A DNA stretch of 35,063 bases from Candidatus Roizmanbacteria bacterium CG_4_10_14_0_2_um_filter_39_13 (lineage in GTDB: Bacteria; Patescibacteriota; Microgenomatia; UBA1406; GWC2-37-13). Location: the NCBI GenBank assembly GCA_002792315.1, contig PFOB01000016.1, forward strand, positions 1 through 35,063, given 5' to 3'. Within the stretch, counting starts at the first letter, position 1. Each line of letters begins with the position of its first letter. Shown in pieces: positions 8,026-17,350 of this stretch. The notes under the pieces were generated by a model. The model was not told where the DNA came from. It saw only the letters and a list, made by a program, of their open reading frames with translations, and searched no databases. Both the position numbers and the translations under genes were made by a program.

Positions 8026-8776
8026 AGAAATAATCAAATATAAACAGAAGGAATTAGATGGGCTCTCAACGTTATCAGCATTACTAACCTCGGAGGTTAG
8101 TAATGCTTCAGTATCATTTACTGACGCGATAACACGTTCTAGAGTAGGTATCATTGCTGAAATAAAAAAGAAATCACTGAGTGCCGGAGACTTGGCTGGC
8201 GATCAAGATCTAGTTACCAAAGCTCAAAGCTACGGAGATGCGGGAGCCGATGCTCTATCGGTAGTGACTGAAGATAAATATTTTGGTGGAAGTGTGCAAT
8301 TATTCCAGGAAATTCGGAATGTAACTACTCTTCCCATGCTTATGAAAGATTTTATCATCCATCCCTCTCAAGTTTTGCAAGCAGAGCAATCTGGCGCTGA
8401 TGCAATTCTTGTCATCGCTGCACTCCGCAAGTATTTTCATCCGGATTTGTTGTCAACTTTGGCAGCATCATCTATAACTCCGGTTATAGAAGTTGCAACT
8501 ATCGATGAATTATCTTTCCCCTGTGTACAACGGGCAGAAGTCATCGGGGTGAATGCGCGTGACCTCAATACATTTCAAGTAAATATTGATAGAGCATGTT
8601 CGATAATTAAGAAAATATCAAAAAATACAACTGCGATTGCATTTTCTGGTGTGAATTCTCGAAGCGATATTAAGCGATATAAAGGGGCAGGGGCAGTGGC
8701 GGTTCTGGTAGGGGAGAAACTCATGAGGGCAAAAGATGTTACATCTGTTATTCACGAATTAAAATATGAAAATTAA
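8012..8776 (+). CDS. trpC: Indole-3-glycerol-phosphate synthase
   Basis: A 254-aa TIM-barrel protein that closes the indole ring of CdRP with loss of CO2. Expected catalytic residues are visible: E50 and K52 in AEIKK, K112 in LMKD, E160 in PVIEV and N181 in GVNARDL. The loop after EIKK (KSLSAG) differs from the common ASPSKG. It overlaps trpD by 14 nt and trpF by 11 nt. A 31-bp perfect inverted repeat lies inside codons 22-32. Confidence 0.93.
   Translation: MSILEEIIKYKQKELDGLSTLSALLTSEVSNASVSFTDAITRSRVGIIAEIKKKSLSAGDLAGDQDLVTKAQSYGDAGADALSVVTEDKYFGGSVQLFQEIRNVTTLPMLMKDFIIHPSQVLQAEQSGADAILVIAALRKYFHPDLLSTLAASSITPVIEVATIDELSFPCVQRAEVIGVNARDLNTFQVNIDRACSIIKKISKNTTAIAFSGVNSRSDIKRYKGAGAVAVLVGEKLMRAKDVTSVIHELKYEN
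8077..8107. repeat. 31-bp perfect palindrome within trpC
   Basis: Arms AGCATTACTAACCTC (8077-8091) and GAGGTTAGTAATGCT (8093-8107) are exact reverse complements around one base. In RNA this would form about a 14-bp stem with a triloop. No U-tract follows, so it is not an intrinsic terminator. It lies in a variable N-terminal part of TrpC (residues 22-32). Confidence 0.9.
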
Positions 8777-9389
8777 AATCTGTGGAATACAATCAATTCA
8801 AGATGCTCAAACCGTCTTAAAATCGGGAGCAGATTTTATTGGCATTAACTTTGTACGAAACTCAAAGCGGCTAGTGACCGTTGATATTGGTCGTGAGATT
8901 ATCCAATATATTCATTCGACAGGATCAGATAGTAAAACGGTGGGAGTTTTCCAGAAGCAAACAAGCGACTATGTCAATATGGTGGCAGACAATGTAGGTT
9001 TAGATTTTGTGCAACTGCATGGTGACGAAACACCAGAATATTGCTCGCGTATAGAACGACCGATTATTAAGGCTTTCAAACTTGAGTCGAGTTTTGATGT
9101 TGAGAAAGCATTCCGAAGCATGAGTAAATATCACGTTGCACATTTTCTTGTTGATCGGCGTGTGCAAGGTGAGGGGGAACCATTGCAGATTGATAAATTG
9201 AGGGAATTAGCAAAATTTACTACCTTTTTCCTTGCAGGAGGATTAACGCCAATAAATACTACATCCATTGCACTTGCAGTAAGTCCTTATGGATTAGACG
9301 TTGCCGGGGGAGTAGAAACTGATCGAAAAATTAATGTGGAGAAAGTGCGCTCAATTATTATGAGTTGTAGCAATTATGAAACTTCTTAA
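8766..9389 (+). CDS. trpF: Phosphoribosylanthranilate isomerase
   Basis: A 207-aa TIM barrel catalysing the Amadori rearrangement of phosphoribosylanthranilate. The start MKIKICGI holds the catalytic Cys (C6), and LVDRR holds the catalytic Asp (D130). QLHGDE, FLAGGL and GLDVAGGVE are the usual substrate and phosphate-binding motifs. Its separate existence from trpC differs from the fused enterobacterial trpCF. It overlaps trpC by 11 nt and trpB by 14 nt. Confidence 0.93.
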   Translation: MKIKICGIQSIQDAQTVLKSGADFIGINFVRNSKRLVTVDIGREIIQYIHSTGSDSKTVGVFQKQTSDYVNMVADNVGLDFVQLHGDETPEYCSRIERPIIKAFKLESSFDVEKAFRSMSKYHVAHFLVDRRVQGEGEPLQIDKLRELAKFTTFFLAGGLTPINTTSIALAVSPYGLDVAGGVETDRKINVEKVRSIIMSCSNYETS

Positions 9390-10623
9390 TTTCAAAACAA
9401 AATACGACGCAGATGCCAGCGGACATTTTGGCCCGTTTGGCGGTCGATATGCTCCGGAGATGCTTATTCCCGCTTTGGAAGAGTTAGAGCGAGAGTACTT
9501 GGCGATAAAAAAAGATCCTGACTTTGAAAAAGAATTTCTTTATTATCTTAAAACATACGTAGGACGACCATCGCCCCTATATTTTGCTGAAAATCTTACC
9601 AAAAAACTAGGTGGAGCAAAAATATATATGAAAAATGAAGGGTTAAATCATACCGGCGCACACAAGATAAATCATTGTTTGGGGCAGGCGCTTTTGGCCA
9701 AACGTATGGGCAAAAAGCGCCTGATTGCCGAGACGGGCGCAGGTCAACATGGTGTGGCGGCAGCAACAGTGGCGGCCCGATTTGGGTTCGATTGTACCGT
9801 GTATATGGGTGAAGAAGATATAAAAAGGCAGAGACCGAATGTGTTTTGGATGCAACGACTTGGTGCCACGGTTGTACCGGTTATGGAAGGTTCGCGAACG
9901 CTTAAAGATGCGGTGAATGCTGCACTCAAAGACTGGATCACAAATGTTGAAGACTCTCATTATTTATTGGGGTCTACGCTGGGACCACATCCGTTTCCAT
10001 CTCTAAACCGTGACTTTCAACAAATTATTGGATATGAAGTAAAACAACAAATACAAGAATTTGAAGGTAGATTGCCCGATATGCTTGTGGCATGTGTGAG
10101 CGGTGGAAGCAATGCGCTCGGACTCTTTTACCGATTTTTGGAGGATTCATCTGTTCGACTCATCGGTGTGGAGGCAGGTGGTGAGGGAGTGAATAAAAAG
10201 GGCAGACATGCCTCTCGGTTTGCAGGTGGCACGCTGGGTATAGTTCAGGGCTATAAAACAATCTTTTTGCAGGATGCTGATGGAAATATAGCCGAAACTC
10301 ACAGTATTTCAGCTGGATTGGATTACCCTGGTATAGGGCCTCAATTTGCCCTCTTGAAAGATATGGGGCGGGTAGAATTTTCATCTGCAACTGACAAGGA
10401 GACTTTGCATGCGTTCAATCTTACGGTAAAACTCGAAGGCATTTTGCCGGCACTTGAATCAGCACACGCCATAGCAGAAGTCATTAAACAGGCACCGAAA
10501 CTTTCCAAAGACAAAATCATTGTAGTAAATATTTCTGGGCGCGCAGATAAAGATATTTTTATTGTGGCAGAGGCACTCGGTGACAAGGACTGGGATCAGT
10601 TTATAAAGGAGCAAGCAAAATGA
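9376..10623 (+). CDS. trpB: Tryptophan synthase beta chain
   Basis: A 415-aa PLP enzyme that joins indole and serine. The N-terminus [15 protein letters not shown] is typical of TrpB1, the type that pairs with TrpA. The PLP lysine lies in HTGAHKINH (K97), the catalytic Glu in [11 protein letters not shown] (E119), and the phosphate-binding loop is CVSGGSNA. It contains three tryptophans, the only ones in the operon's structural proteins. It overlaps trpF by 14 nt and trpA by 4 nt. Confidence 0.96.
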   Translation: MKLLNFKTKYDADASGHFGPFGGRYAPEMLIPALEELEREYLAIKKDPDFEKEFLYYLKTYVGRPSPLYFAENLTKKLGGAKIYMKNEGLNHTGAHKINHCLGQALLAKRMGKKRLIAETGAGQHGVAAATVAARFGFDCTVYMGEEDIKRQRPNVFWMQRLGATVVPVMEGSRTLKDAVNAALKDWITNVEDSHYLLGSTLGPHPFPSLNRDFQQIIGYEVKQQIQEFEGRLPDMLVACVSGGSNALGLFYRFLEDSSVRLIGVEAGGEGVNKKGRHASRFAGGTLGIVQGYKTIFLQDADGNIAETHSISAGLDYPGIGPQFALLKDMGRVEFSSATDKETLHAFNLTVKLEGILPALESAHAIAEVIKQAPKLSKDKIIVVNISGRADKDIFIVAEALGDKDWDQFIKEQAK

Positions 10624-11372
10624 AAAAAATAAAACTAATGACACACGTAGTGGTGGGGTATCCTGATATCGCATCAACAAATGAACTAGTGAAAGCAATG
10701 GAACAGGCTGGTGCAGATTATGTGGAGTTACAAATCCCATTTTCTGATCCTATTGCCGATGGGCCTACAATAATGAAAGCCTGTGATACTGCTCTCAAAA
10801 AAGGTGTGACAGTGCGAGATTGTCTGAGAGTCATGAAAACTTTATCTGATCAAGTATCAACCCCACTATTTTTCATGGGATATTACAACACGGTATTCCA
10901 CTTCGGAGTTGAGAAGTTTTGCAAAGCGGCAAAATCTGCTGGCGCCTATGGACTCATTATTCCCGATATGCCACCCGATGAAGAGCAACATGAACACTTC
11001 ATCAAAGCATGTCGCACACATCATTTAGCTCAAATCCGTGTGGTTACACCAGCAAGCTCCTCTCATCGTTTGAAACTCAATGCGGAGGTTTCTGATGACT
11101 TTGTGTATTGTGTGAGCCATTTTGGAGTTACGGGGTCATCAGTCAGCAAAAAGGTTGGATTTGAATCGTACCTCAAACGAGTAAAAAAATATTTCAAAAT
11201 TCCGATCGCTGTTGGATTTGGCATATCGGGGAGAGAAGATGTTCGACAAGTTGAACCTTATGCGGACATCGTTGTTGTCGGGAGTGCAATAATCAGAATT
11301 ATTGAAAAGTCACAATCATTTAAGAGAGCGTTGGAGGAAATAATAATGCTCATTCGTAGTCTACGAGCATGA
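10620..11372 (+). CDS. trpA: Tryptophan synthase alpha chain
   Basis: A 250-aa TIM barrel that cleaves indole-3-glycerol phosphate to indole for TrpB. The catalytic acids are visible in [10 protein letters not shown] (E36) and IADGP (D47). [10 protein letters not shown] and the phosphate-binding segments [15 protein letters not shown] and VVVGSAI are in order. AAGGAG about 9 nt upstream is a clear SD. It is the last gene of the trp operon. A hairpin covers its final codons (11346-11370) but has no U-tract. Confidence 0.94.
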   Translation: MKKIKLMTHVVVGYPDIASTNELVKAMEQAGADYVELQIPFSDPIADGPTIMKACDTALKKGVTVRDCLRVMKTLSDQVSTPLFFMGYYNTVFHFGVEKFCKAAKSAGAYGLIIPDMPPDEEQHEHFIKACRTHHLAQIRVVTPASSSHRLKLNAEVSDDFVYCVSHFGVTGSSVSKKVGFESYLKRVKKYFKIPIAVGFGISGREDVRQVEPYADIVVVGSAIIRIIEKSQSFKRALEEIIMLIRSLRA

Positions 11373-11419
11373 AAATAATTATGGCAGATCAAAGAAAAAT
11401 GAGCTAGAATGGTACGACG

Positions 11420-12085
11420 ATGAAAGACATAAAAATTGAAAAAGGGTGGAAGTCAGAATTAAAAGATGAATTCGAAAAGCCATATTGGAAGCCGTTGACA
11501 GAGTATGTTCGAACAGAATATTTAAATGGGAACGTTTTCCCACCGCCTAAAAAAATATTTCGCGCGTTTGATCTCTGTCCCTTTAGCAAGGTAAAAGTTG
11601 TCATAGTCGGACAGGATCCATATCACAATGAGAATCAAGCAAATGGTTTATCGTTTGCAGTAAGTACGGGTCAGACAATTCCTCCTTCTCTCAAAAATAT
11701 ATTCAAGGAGATTCAATCTGACACGGGGATTGTTCCGATTGCCTCGGGAGATCTTTCGCGCTGGGCATCACAAGGAGTACTTATGCTCAATAGCGTCCTG
11801 ACCGTCGCTGCACATCAGCCAGCTTCTCACAGAGGTCAAGGTTGGGAAGCGTTTACCGACGGAGTAATTCAAAAACTCAATGAAGGCCGAAAAAACATTG
11901 TATATATGCTTTGGGGAAATTATGCTAAGCAGAAGGGAGCAGTGGTTGATAAAAAAAACAATTTAGTTCTCTCTTCGGCGCATCCTTCGCCGTTCTCTGC
12001 CCAAGCATTCTTTGGAAACAAACATTTTAGTTCGTGCAATACGTATCTTATTTCTCATGGCATTGATCCTATTGACTGGAAATAA
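11420..12085 (+). CDS. ung: Uracil-DNA glycosylase, family 1
   Basis: The 221-aa protein excises uracil from DNA in base-excision repair. The water-activating loop GQDPYH (D66), LLNSVLTV, the Ser/Pro-rich QPASHRGQGWE and the Leu/His loop AHPSPFSA are all present, as in Ung of other bacteria. It begins 47 nt after trpA. A TAGAAT hexamer (11405-11410) lies 9 nt before the ATG, so it probably has its own near-leaderless promoter. Confidence 0.95.
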   Translation: MKDIKIEKGWKSELKDEFEKPYWKPLTEYVRTEYLNGNVFPPPKKIFRAFDLCPFSKVKVVIVGQDPYHNENQANGLSFAVSTGQTIPPSLKNIFKEIQSDTGIVPIASGDLSRWASQGVLMLNSVLTVAAHQPASHRGQGWEAFTDGVIQKLNEGRKNIVYMLWGNYAKQKGAVVDKKNNLVLSSAHPSPFSAQAFFGNKHFSSCNTYLISHGIDPIDWK

Positions 12086-12111
12086 CACATACAATCGAGC
12101 ATAATAACTAC

Positions 12112-13152
12112 ATGAAAATAGCATTTGTAACTGGTGGGTCGGGATTTTTAGGAATAAATCTTATTCGATTTCTTCTCAAAAAAAAATACAAAATTGTTTC
12201 TTACGATTTAGTACCATTCGATTATCCTGATTGTAAGGAAAAGATTACTTCAGTAGTGGGAGATATTCGAGATTTTACACTTCTTCAAAAATCAATGAAA
12301 GGGGCATCTATTGTCATTCACTGTGCGGCAGCATTGCCGTTGTATTCAAAAGAAGATATTTACTCGACTGATATTGATGGGTCAAAAAACGTCATAAATG
12401 CGGCACTAGAAAATAAGGTTGAGCGTTTTATTCATATATCTTCAACTGCAGTGTATGGCGTTCCCGATCATCATCCCATTTATGAACAGGACACATTAAT
12501 CGGTGTTGGGGCATATGGAGAATCTAAAATTGCTGCAGAAAAAGCATGTTCTCAAGCTCGAAAAAAAGGTCTTACCGTAAGCATATTACGACCAAAATCA
12601 TTTGTTGGACCAGAACGCCTCGGCGTGTTTGCACTACTGTATGATTGGGCCCGGACCGGCCACCATTTCCCCATGATAGGTAGTGGAAATAATAGATATC
12701 AACTTCTTGATGTTGATGATCTCAATGATGCTATTTATGCGTGTATGATTCTTGAAAAGAGCAGTGTGAATGATGTATTCAATATTGGCGCAAAAGAGTT
12801 TACGACGATGAAAGAGGATTATCAGTCAGTACTCGATGAGGCAGGGTTTGGAAAGCGTATTATTGGTACGCCAGCACCTCTTGTCATTTTTATATTGAAA
12901 ATTCTTGAGGCGCTTCACATTTCTCCTTTGTATGCATGGGTCTATGAAACGGCTTCAAAAGATTCATTTGTCTCAATAGAAAAAGCGGAAAAGAATCTGG
13001 GATTTTCTCCAAAGTTTTCAAACAAAGAGGCGCTCATCAAAAATTATCATTGGTATCTTGAACACGTAACGGACTTCGAAGGAAAAAGTGGAGTCACTCA
13101 TAGAGTTCCCTGGAAGCAGGGAGTGCTGGGAGTGATTAAAAATATTATGTGA
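12112..13152 (+). CDS. NAD(P)-dependent sugar epimerase/dehydratase (extended SDR)
   Basis: A 346-aa extended short-chain dehydrogenase. The N-terminal Rossmann motif is TGGSGFLG (residues 7-14), followed by GDIRD. The active site Ser/Thr region ISSTAVYG leads to the YxxxK motif YGESK (Y135, K139). Such enzymes act on nucleotide sugars (for example UDP-glucose 4-epimerase relatives) or sterol-like substrates; the substrate is not predictable. It is followed by a glycosyltransferase, which favours a role in surface glycan synthesis. CATAAT lies 6 nt before the ATG. Confidence 0.85.
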   Translation: MKIAFVTGGSGFLGINLIRFLLKKKYKIVSYDLVPFDYPDCKEKITSVVGDIRDFTLLQKSMKGASIVIHCAAALPLYSKEDIYSTDIDGSKNVINAALENKVERFIHISSTAVYGVPDHHPIYEQDTLIGVGAYGESKIAAEKACSQARKKGLTVSILRPKSFVGPERLGVFALLYDWARTGHHFPMIGSGNNRYQLLDVDDLNDAIYACMILEKSSVNDVFNIGAKEFTTMKEDYQSVLDEAGFGKRIIGTPAPLVIFILKILEALHISPLYAWVYETASKDSFVSIEKAEKNLGFSPKFSNKEALIKNYHWYLEHVTDFEGKSGVTHRVPWKQGVLGVIKNIM

Positions 13153-13165
13153 GCTCGTTCATTTG

Positions 13166-13171
13166 TATACT
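13166..13171 (+). promoter_or_regulatory. -10 box (TATACT) for the glycosyltransferase gene
   Basis: TATACT lies 10 nt before the ATG at 13182, after the stop of the epimerase gene. The ORF-track GTG start at 13149 would lie upstream of this promoter element, so 13182 is preferred. Confidence 0.5.
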
Positions 13172-13181
13172 GAATTATTGT

Positions 13182-14876
13182 ATGAAGAAATCTCTCATTG
13201 TAACGACAATAACTCTTTCTATTAGTTTATTTTTTGGCGCTCTCGCGATAATTATTGCGCTTCTCGATACAGAATTCCATTTTCAATGGCTTTCATTATC
13301 ACTCCATTTTTTTTCAGTAGCATCGATTCTTGTCTATGCCTTTATTCATAAAACGATTCGATTGAGCATTAAATCATATACTGAAATGTTATTGCTACTC
13401 TTTGTTGGATTGGTTGCAGTAGTTTCTCGTTTTTTGTACTTATCAACATATCCATTTGTCGCAGTTATGGATGAAGTAAGAGATGCGGGTTTAGATGGAG
13501 TAAAGATAGTATCATCCTCAATAGAGAATATTTTTTATTATGGATCATACGAGGCGCATGGTTTGATCATTCCGACAATCAGCAGCTTTTTTTATCAGTA
13601 TTTTCCACAGTCTGTCATGATGTATAGACTTCCCACCGCGATTATTGGGTCGGGAGAAATCTTATTGATTTATTTGTTGATGAGAAGATGGGGTAATCGG
13701 TATAGCGCAATCATTAGCTCCATTACACTTGCGACATTGCCATTACACCTTTTTTTTAGTAGAACACAGCTAGTCGTGATTTTATCTTCATTTTTGACAA
13801 CATTGCTGCTTTTTGCATTTTATCGACATCAAAAAGATAGACGAATCATTTCTTATGCGTCGATTGGAATGTTTCTTGGGTTTAGCCTCAATTTTCATGC
13901 CTCAATACGTATCGTAACCGTGATTATTACACTGTTTGTATTCATATTCTTACTATTTGAGAAAAAAGGAGTTATTGATAAAATTTTGAAAGGATCATTG
14001 CTTACTGTTTTTATTATCGTGGGCTTTGGACCGCGGCTTTTATTTACCTCGCCTAAAATATTTTTCCACACACGAAGACTGCCGATTACCGAAAAATATC
14101 AAAATAGTTCATTTTGGACAAGTCAAAGTGCGCTGAAAGGAATTAATTTATATAAAGAATCTCTTCTTGTTTTTGTGAGTGCTCCAACTAATTTTTGGTA
14201 TTCTGATCAAAAACCTATCTTTGATTATGTTACCAGCAGCTTGTTTATCATTGGCCTCGGTTCATTAATACTGAGGAGAAAAGACCCTTTGTCTTATGTG
14301 GTAATTGCGCTCATATTTATCGTTCCATTGACAAATAGCGCATTTACCGATGTTATAAACAGTGATCATAGAATTAGTCCATTGTATCCAATAGGGTCTC
14401 TTGTTGTGGGAATCGGAGGGTATGCAATTCTTCAATATATTAAAAGTGTAAAAATGCGGTGGTTGCTGACGGTGATCTTCGTGCTGTATTTGTTATATCA
14501 AGTCCAGTTTTTTTTCTCAAATCAAAAAGCTGAACTTACCTCTGATAAGAGTGAGTATTTACACATGCAAATGATTTATCTTCTCCAGAAAAGAAACTAT
14601 CAGGGTAGAAAAATATGCGTTGTTTCGAGTGAAGAATTATCGAGAAACTTTCAAGAACTTCATCATAGAGAGCAACGTGAATACTTTTTACCCGATACTG
14701 AAGTTTTCTTATCATCAGATACCCGGAGAGAGGATAATGTTTTGATCATTTATCAAGGAGAATGTATTGAATATCATTTAGATCCGATAAATATTTTTAA
14801 ACTGAAGTGCAATGAGAGCAACAAATTTATGTGTCCGCATGATAATGAAGTTGATTTTTACTTTTACTATGAATAA
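13182..14876 (+). CDS. GT-C fold membrane glycosyltransferase (PMT/ArnT-like)
   Basis: The 564-aa protein has about ten hydrophobic helices, beginning with an N-terminal segment and a pair of helices up to residue 90. The extracytoplasmic loop VAVMDEVRDAGLDG after them carries the acidic DE pair typical of GT-C enzymes that use lipid-linked sugars (GT39/GT83). The C-terminal third is a soluble domain without recognisable motif. It probably transfers sugar from a polyprenyl-phosphate donor to a lipid, glycan or protein outside the membrane. Acceptor is unknown. The gene is convergent with the second GT-C gene 14 nt downstream. Confidence 0.75.
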   Translation: MKKSLIVTTITLSISLFFGALAIIIALLDTEFHFQWLSLSLHFFSVASILVYAFIHKTIRLSIKSYTEMLLLLFVGLVAVVSRFLYLSTYPFVAVMDEVRDAGLDGVKIVSSSIENIFYYGSYEAHGLIIPTISSFFYQYFPQSVMMYRLPTAIIGSGEILLIYLLMRRWGNRYSAIISSITLATLPLHLFFSRTQLVVILSSFLTTLLLFAFYRHQKDRRIISYASIGMFLGFSLNFHASIRIVTVIITLFVFIFLLFEKKGVIDKILKGSLLTVFIIVGFGPRLLFTSPKIFFHTRRLPITEKYQNSSFWTSQSALKGINLYKESLLVFVSAPTNFWYSDQKPIFDYVTSSLFIIGLGSLILRRKDPLSYVVIALIFIVPLTNSAFTDVINSDHRISPLYPIGSLVVGIGGYAILQYIKSVKMRWLLTVIFVLYLLYQVQFFFSNQKAELTSDKSEYLHMQMIYLLQKRNYQGRKICVVSSEELSRNFQELHHREQREYFLPDTEVFLSSDTRREDNVLIIYQGECIEYHLDPINIFKLKCNESNKFMCPHDNEVDFYFYYE

Positions 14877-14890
14877 GTTCGTGGTCAGAC

Positions 14891-16654
14891 TTATATCTTC
14901 TTGAAAATCATTACCTTCGGATGATCATAAACGGTGAAAGATTCGTCTGCGGTATCATCGATAAGCTGGATCTTAAGATTAAAAATCTGAATGCGCGGAT
15001 ATGAAGTAAACTCTGCAACTTTGACAAATCCAAGACGGCCTTCAAAGAGGTCTTGATAATATTTTGCAGTTGCAGGATAACACCGCTCATTCTTGTTACA
15101 GTCGGTGAGCTTTTGAAGCGGGGTGTAGAGTCGATTTGAAGCAATCACAATATAATCTACGTGTTGAAGTTTGCGATAATGTTGTGCAATTTTGTTTTGA
15201 TCATCGGGAATATCATACAGAGTAAGCTCTTCGTATTTATAATTTCCTGGATCAAAAATAGGAACACGATCATCCCAATGTTCTACGCCAAGAGTCGAAC
15301 CATACGGAATAAATTGATTTATCCATTTCGAAGCACGAATGCGGGTATTAGGCACGGAATAAATCATGATAAAGGGAAGGGTCCATAAAATGGTGAGAAC
15401 GGAAAAACAAATAACAAAAAGTTTTGTAAAAGGTTGGAGATTGATTTTGTGGCGATAAAATACGATTTTTATCGTTTGAATTTTGTAAATACCATATCCG
15501 GCCATGACCGCAAAGAAGGGATACATAAGGAGCATGTAGCGCATGAATTTGACCGCCGATTTTCCAATAATTAAGAAATAAAGAACGTAGAAAAGAATGA
15601 AGAGAAAGTATTTTGTATGCAGTATGTCGTATATAGTATGTGCAACTTTTTGCTTACGTATTTGAAGGCTATATACTACATACCGCATACCATATACTCC
15701 GCCAACAATCGCAAAAATACTAATGATTGGTCCCAAACCCCATAAAATAATATTTTTCATGTAGTACCAATAGGGGAGCGTGCCGACATATTGAAGCGTA
15801 TAAGGAAAAATATATGCATTTGAATTCATTTTTAATTGTTGCTGAATATCGCTCATAAATTGTTCATGTTCGATAAATGCATATGGCATGAAGAGCGCAG
15901 AGAAAGCTATTGAAATCAGGCCAAAAAGAACAATGCGAAACATATCTTTTTTCAATACAGTAAGTATTTGTTGTCTGTTATTTATCACTTTTTTTTGGAA
16001 GAAATGAAGAATTCTTTGCAATATATTTTCATGCTTTGGATGAGGATAGAGGAGCACAAGCAGTATGAGCGGAAGAAATATTACTGCAGAAATTTTTGAG
16101 GTAATTGCGGCTGCAAATGTACCGCCAATAAGTACGATTCTTCGATATGAGGGATTGTTTTGAAATATCAATAGTTGATATATCAAGAGAGTGGAAAAGA
16201 GATTGAGGAAGATATCAACAATAAAAAAGTGACTATTTTGGATCGGAAAAAATGCTACGGCATAAAAAAATGTTGACCACAATGCAGCAGCTTTCTTTTG
16301 AAAAAGGTTTGCTGATATTTTATAAACAAGAATAAGAACAATCAGATCAGCAATCAACGAAAGCCATCGTCCAACAAGCAGCAAACCGTCATAATTGGTC
16401 AGAGTTGTTCCAATAAGCCGATCAATAAGTTGACTGATTGCGACTAGGAGATATACTGGCAAGCTTCCATAATTAAAAAAATCTGGATTCATTTGCGACC
16501 AAAATCTGATGCGATCTGCAACCATGATAAGCATGCGTTCATCGGGATGAAAATGAAAACCAAAATCCCAAGAGATCCCATACACTCGAACGAAGAAAGC
16601 AAGAAAGAATATAAAGATAAAAATGAACGTGCTCTTACAGATACGAGTTATCAT
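14891..16654 (-). CDS. GT-C fold membrane glycosyltransferase with HPDE motif
   Basis: This 587-aa protein has a first helix followed by FGFHFHPDERMLIM; the HPDE motif in the first periplasmic loop is the catalytic region of PMT/GT39-like enzymes. About ten more membrane helices follow, then a C-terminal extracytoplasmic domain. It likely uses a polyprenyl-phosphate sugar; the acceptor is unknown. It lies 7 nt downstream of the HAD-like gene and is probably in one transcript with it. The coding region contains an inverted repeat of 21-nt arms (15616-15689). Confidence 0.8.
   Translation of the reverse strand: MITRICKSTFIFIFIFFLAFFVRVYGISWDFGFHFHPDERMLIMVADRIRFWSQMNPDFFNYGSLPVYLLVAISQLIDRLIGTTLTNYDGLLLVGRWLSLIADLIVLILVYKISANLFQKKAAALWSTFFYAVAFFPIQNSHFFIVDIFLNLFSTLLIYQLLIFQNNPSYRRIVLIGGTFAAAITSKISAVIFLPLILLVLLYPHPKHENILQRILHFFQKKVINNRQQILTVLKKDMFRIVLFGLISIAFSALFMPYAFIEHEQFMSDIQQQLKMNSNAYIFPYTLQYVGTLPYWYYMKNIILWGLGPIISIFAIVGGVYGMRYVVYSLQIRKQKVAHTIYDILHTKYFLFILFYVLYFLIIGKSAVKFMRYMLLMYPFFAVMAGYGIYKIQTIKIVFYRHKINLQPFTKLFVICFSVLTILWTLPFIMIYSVPNTRIRASKWINQFIPYGSTLGVEHWDDRVPIFDPGNYKYEELTLYDIPDDQNKIAQHYRKLQHVDYIVIASNRLYTPLQKLTDCNKNERCYPATAKYYQDLFEGRLGFVKVAEFTSYPRIQIFNLKIQLIDDTADESFTVYDHPKVMIFKKI
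15616..15689. repeat. Imperfect inverted repeat within glycosyltransferase gene
   Basis: Bases 15616-15636 and 15669-15689 are reverse complements at 19 of 21 positions, separated by 32 nt. The arms are built from GTATG/GTATATAG units. It lies in the coding sequence, in a loop between predicted helices (around MRYVVYSLQ and HTIYDILHT). Confidence 0.8.
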
Positions 16655-16661
16655 AGATATA

Positions 16662-17267
16662 TTAAGGGTGAATTTGATCAGATAGTATTAATCTAATATA
16701 GTTCATGGCGCTTTTGAGAGATAAAAATTTGAGTTCATATGATATAGATTTATCAATGGCGTTTGTGATCCACAGACCCTTTGTTTTTGTATGCGTGCTA
16801 ATATGTCGGACAATGTCCCAATTGTCTTCAACAAAGAGATCGAGTCCAAGTTCATTGATTTTTTTTTCTTTGAAAATATGTGGCTGAAGGTTGTTTTTAT
16901 TATGAAATGTATCAATGAATACAACTTCGGCATTCATTTTATTAAGCCACCTCGCAAAGTCTCCCTTTAGGCAATCATATCTACTGGTGACAATATATGC
17001 GTTAATTTTTCCTTCTTTTGCAAGTTCTTTGATATCTTCAAATCCAGGGGCAATAAAGAGACTCGACCAATGCACAATATTCCACAATATTTTTTCTATC
17101 GTTGACTTTGGATAATAAAATTCTGTTTTTGTTGGAGATTTATGGCGCAGAATAGTTTTTGCCACAATGGTTATTGGTCGAAATATTCGTGCTGGGTTAT
17201 ACAAAAGCACTCCATCAAGATCGAAGCCAACTTTTAGGGAAGTTTTTTTCATTGATATTTGCTTCAT
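16662..17267 (-). CDS. HAD-like phosphatase, possible 5'(3')-nucleotidase type
   Basis: The 201-aa protein has HAD motif I FDLDGVL near the N-terminus (about residue 15), motif II in IVTSR and motif IV-like LFVEDNWD near residue 143. A lysine in the KEKKINEL region would serve as motif III. The compact cap resembles deoxynucleotidase or similar small HADs, but the substrate cannot be stated. The start at 17267 gives an upstream TATAAT (17287-17292, minus strand) 19 nt away; the ATG at 17252 is an alternative. It is upstream of and close to the GT-C gene, and divergent from the Lgt-like gene. Confidence 0.7.
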   Translation of the reverse strand: MKQISMKKTSLKVGFDLDGVLLYNPARIFRPITIVAKTILRHKSPTKTEFYYPKSTIEKILWNIVHWSSLFIAPGFEDIKELAKEGKINAYIVTSRYDCLKGDFARWLNKMNAEVVFIDTFHNKNNLQPHIFKEKKINELGLDLFVEDNWDIVRHISTHTKTKGLWITNAIDKSISYELKFLSLKSAMNYIRLILSDQIHP

Positions 17268-17350
17268 TGATTATGAGTAAAATTCAATTATACTTGGAGA
17301 ATAGCTGCATAGCTACTTATGTGTTTGACTTATAAATATGATCATTTATT

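Noticed and set aside
11346-11370. Hairpin over the end of trpA as transcription terminator
   Set aside because: The stem is interrupted and no U-tract follows.
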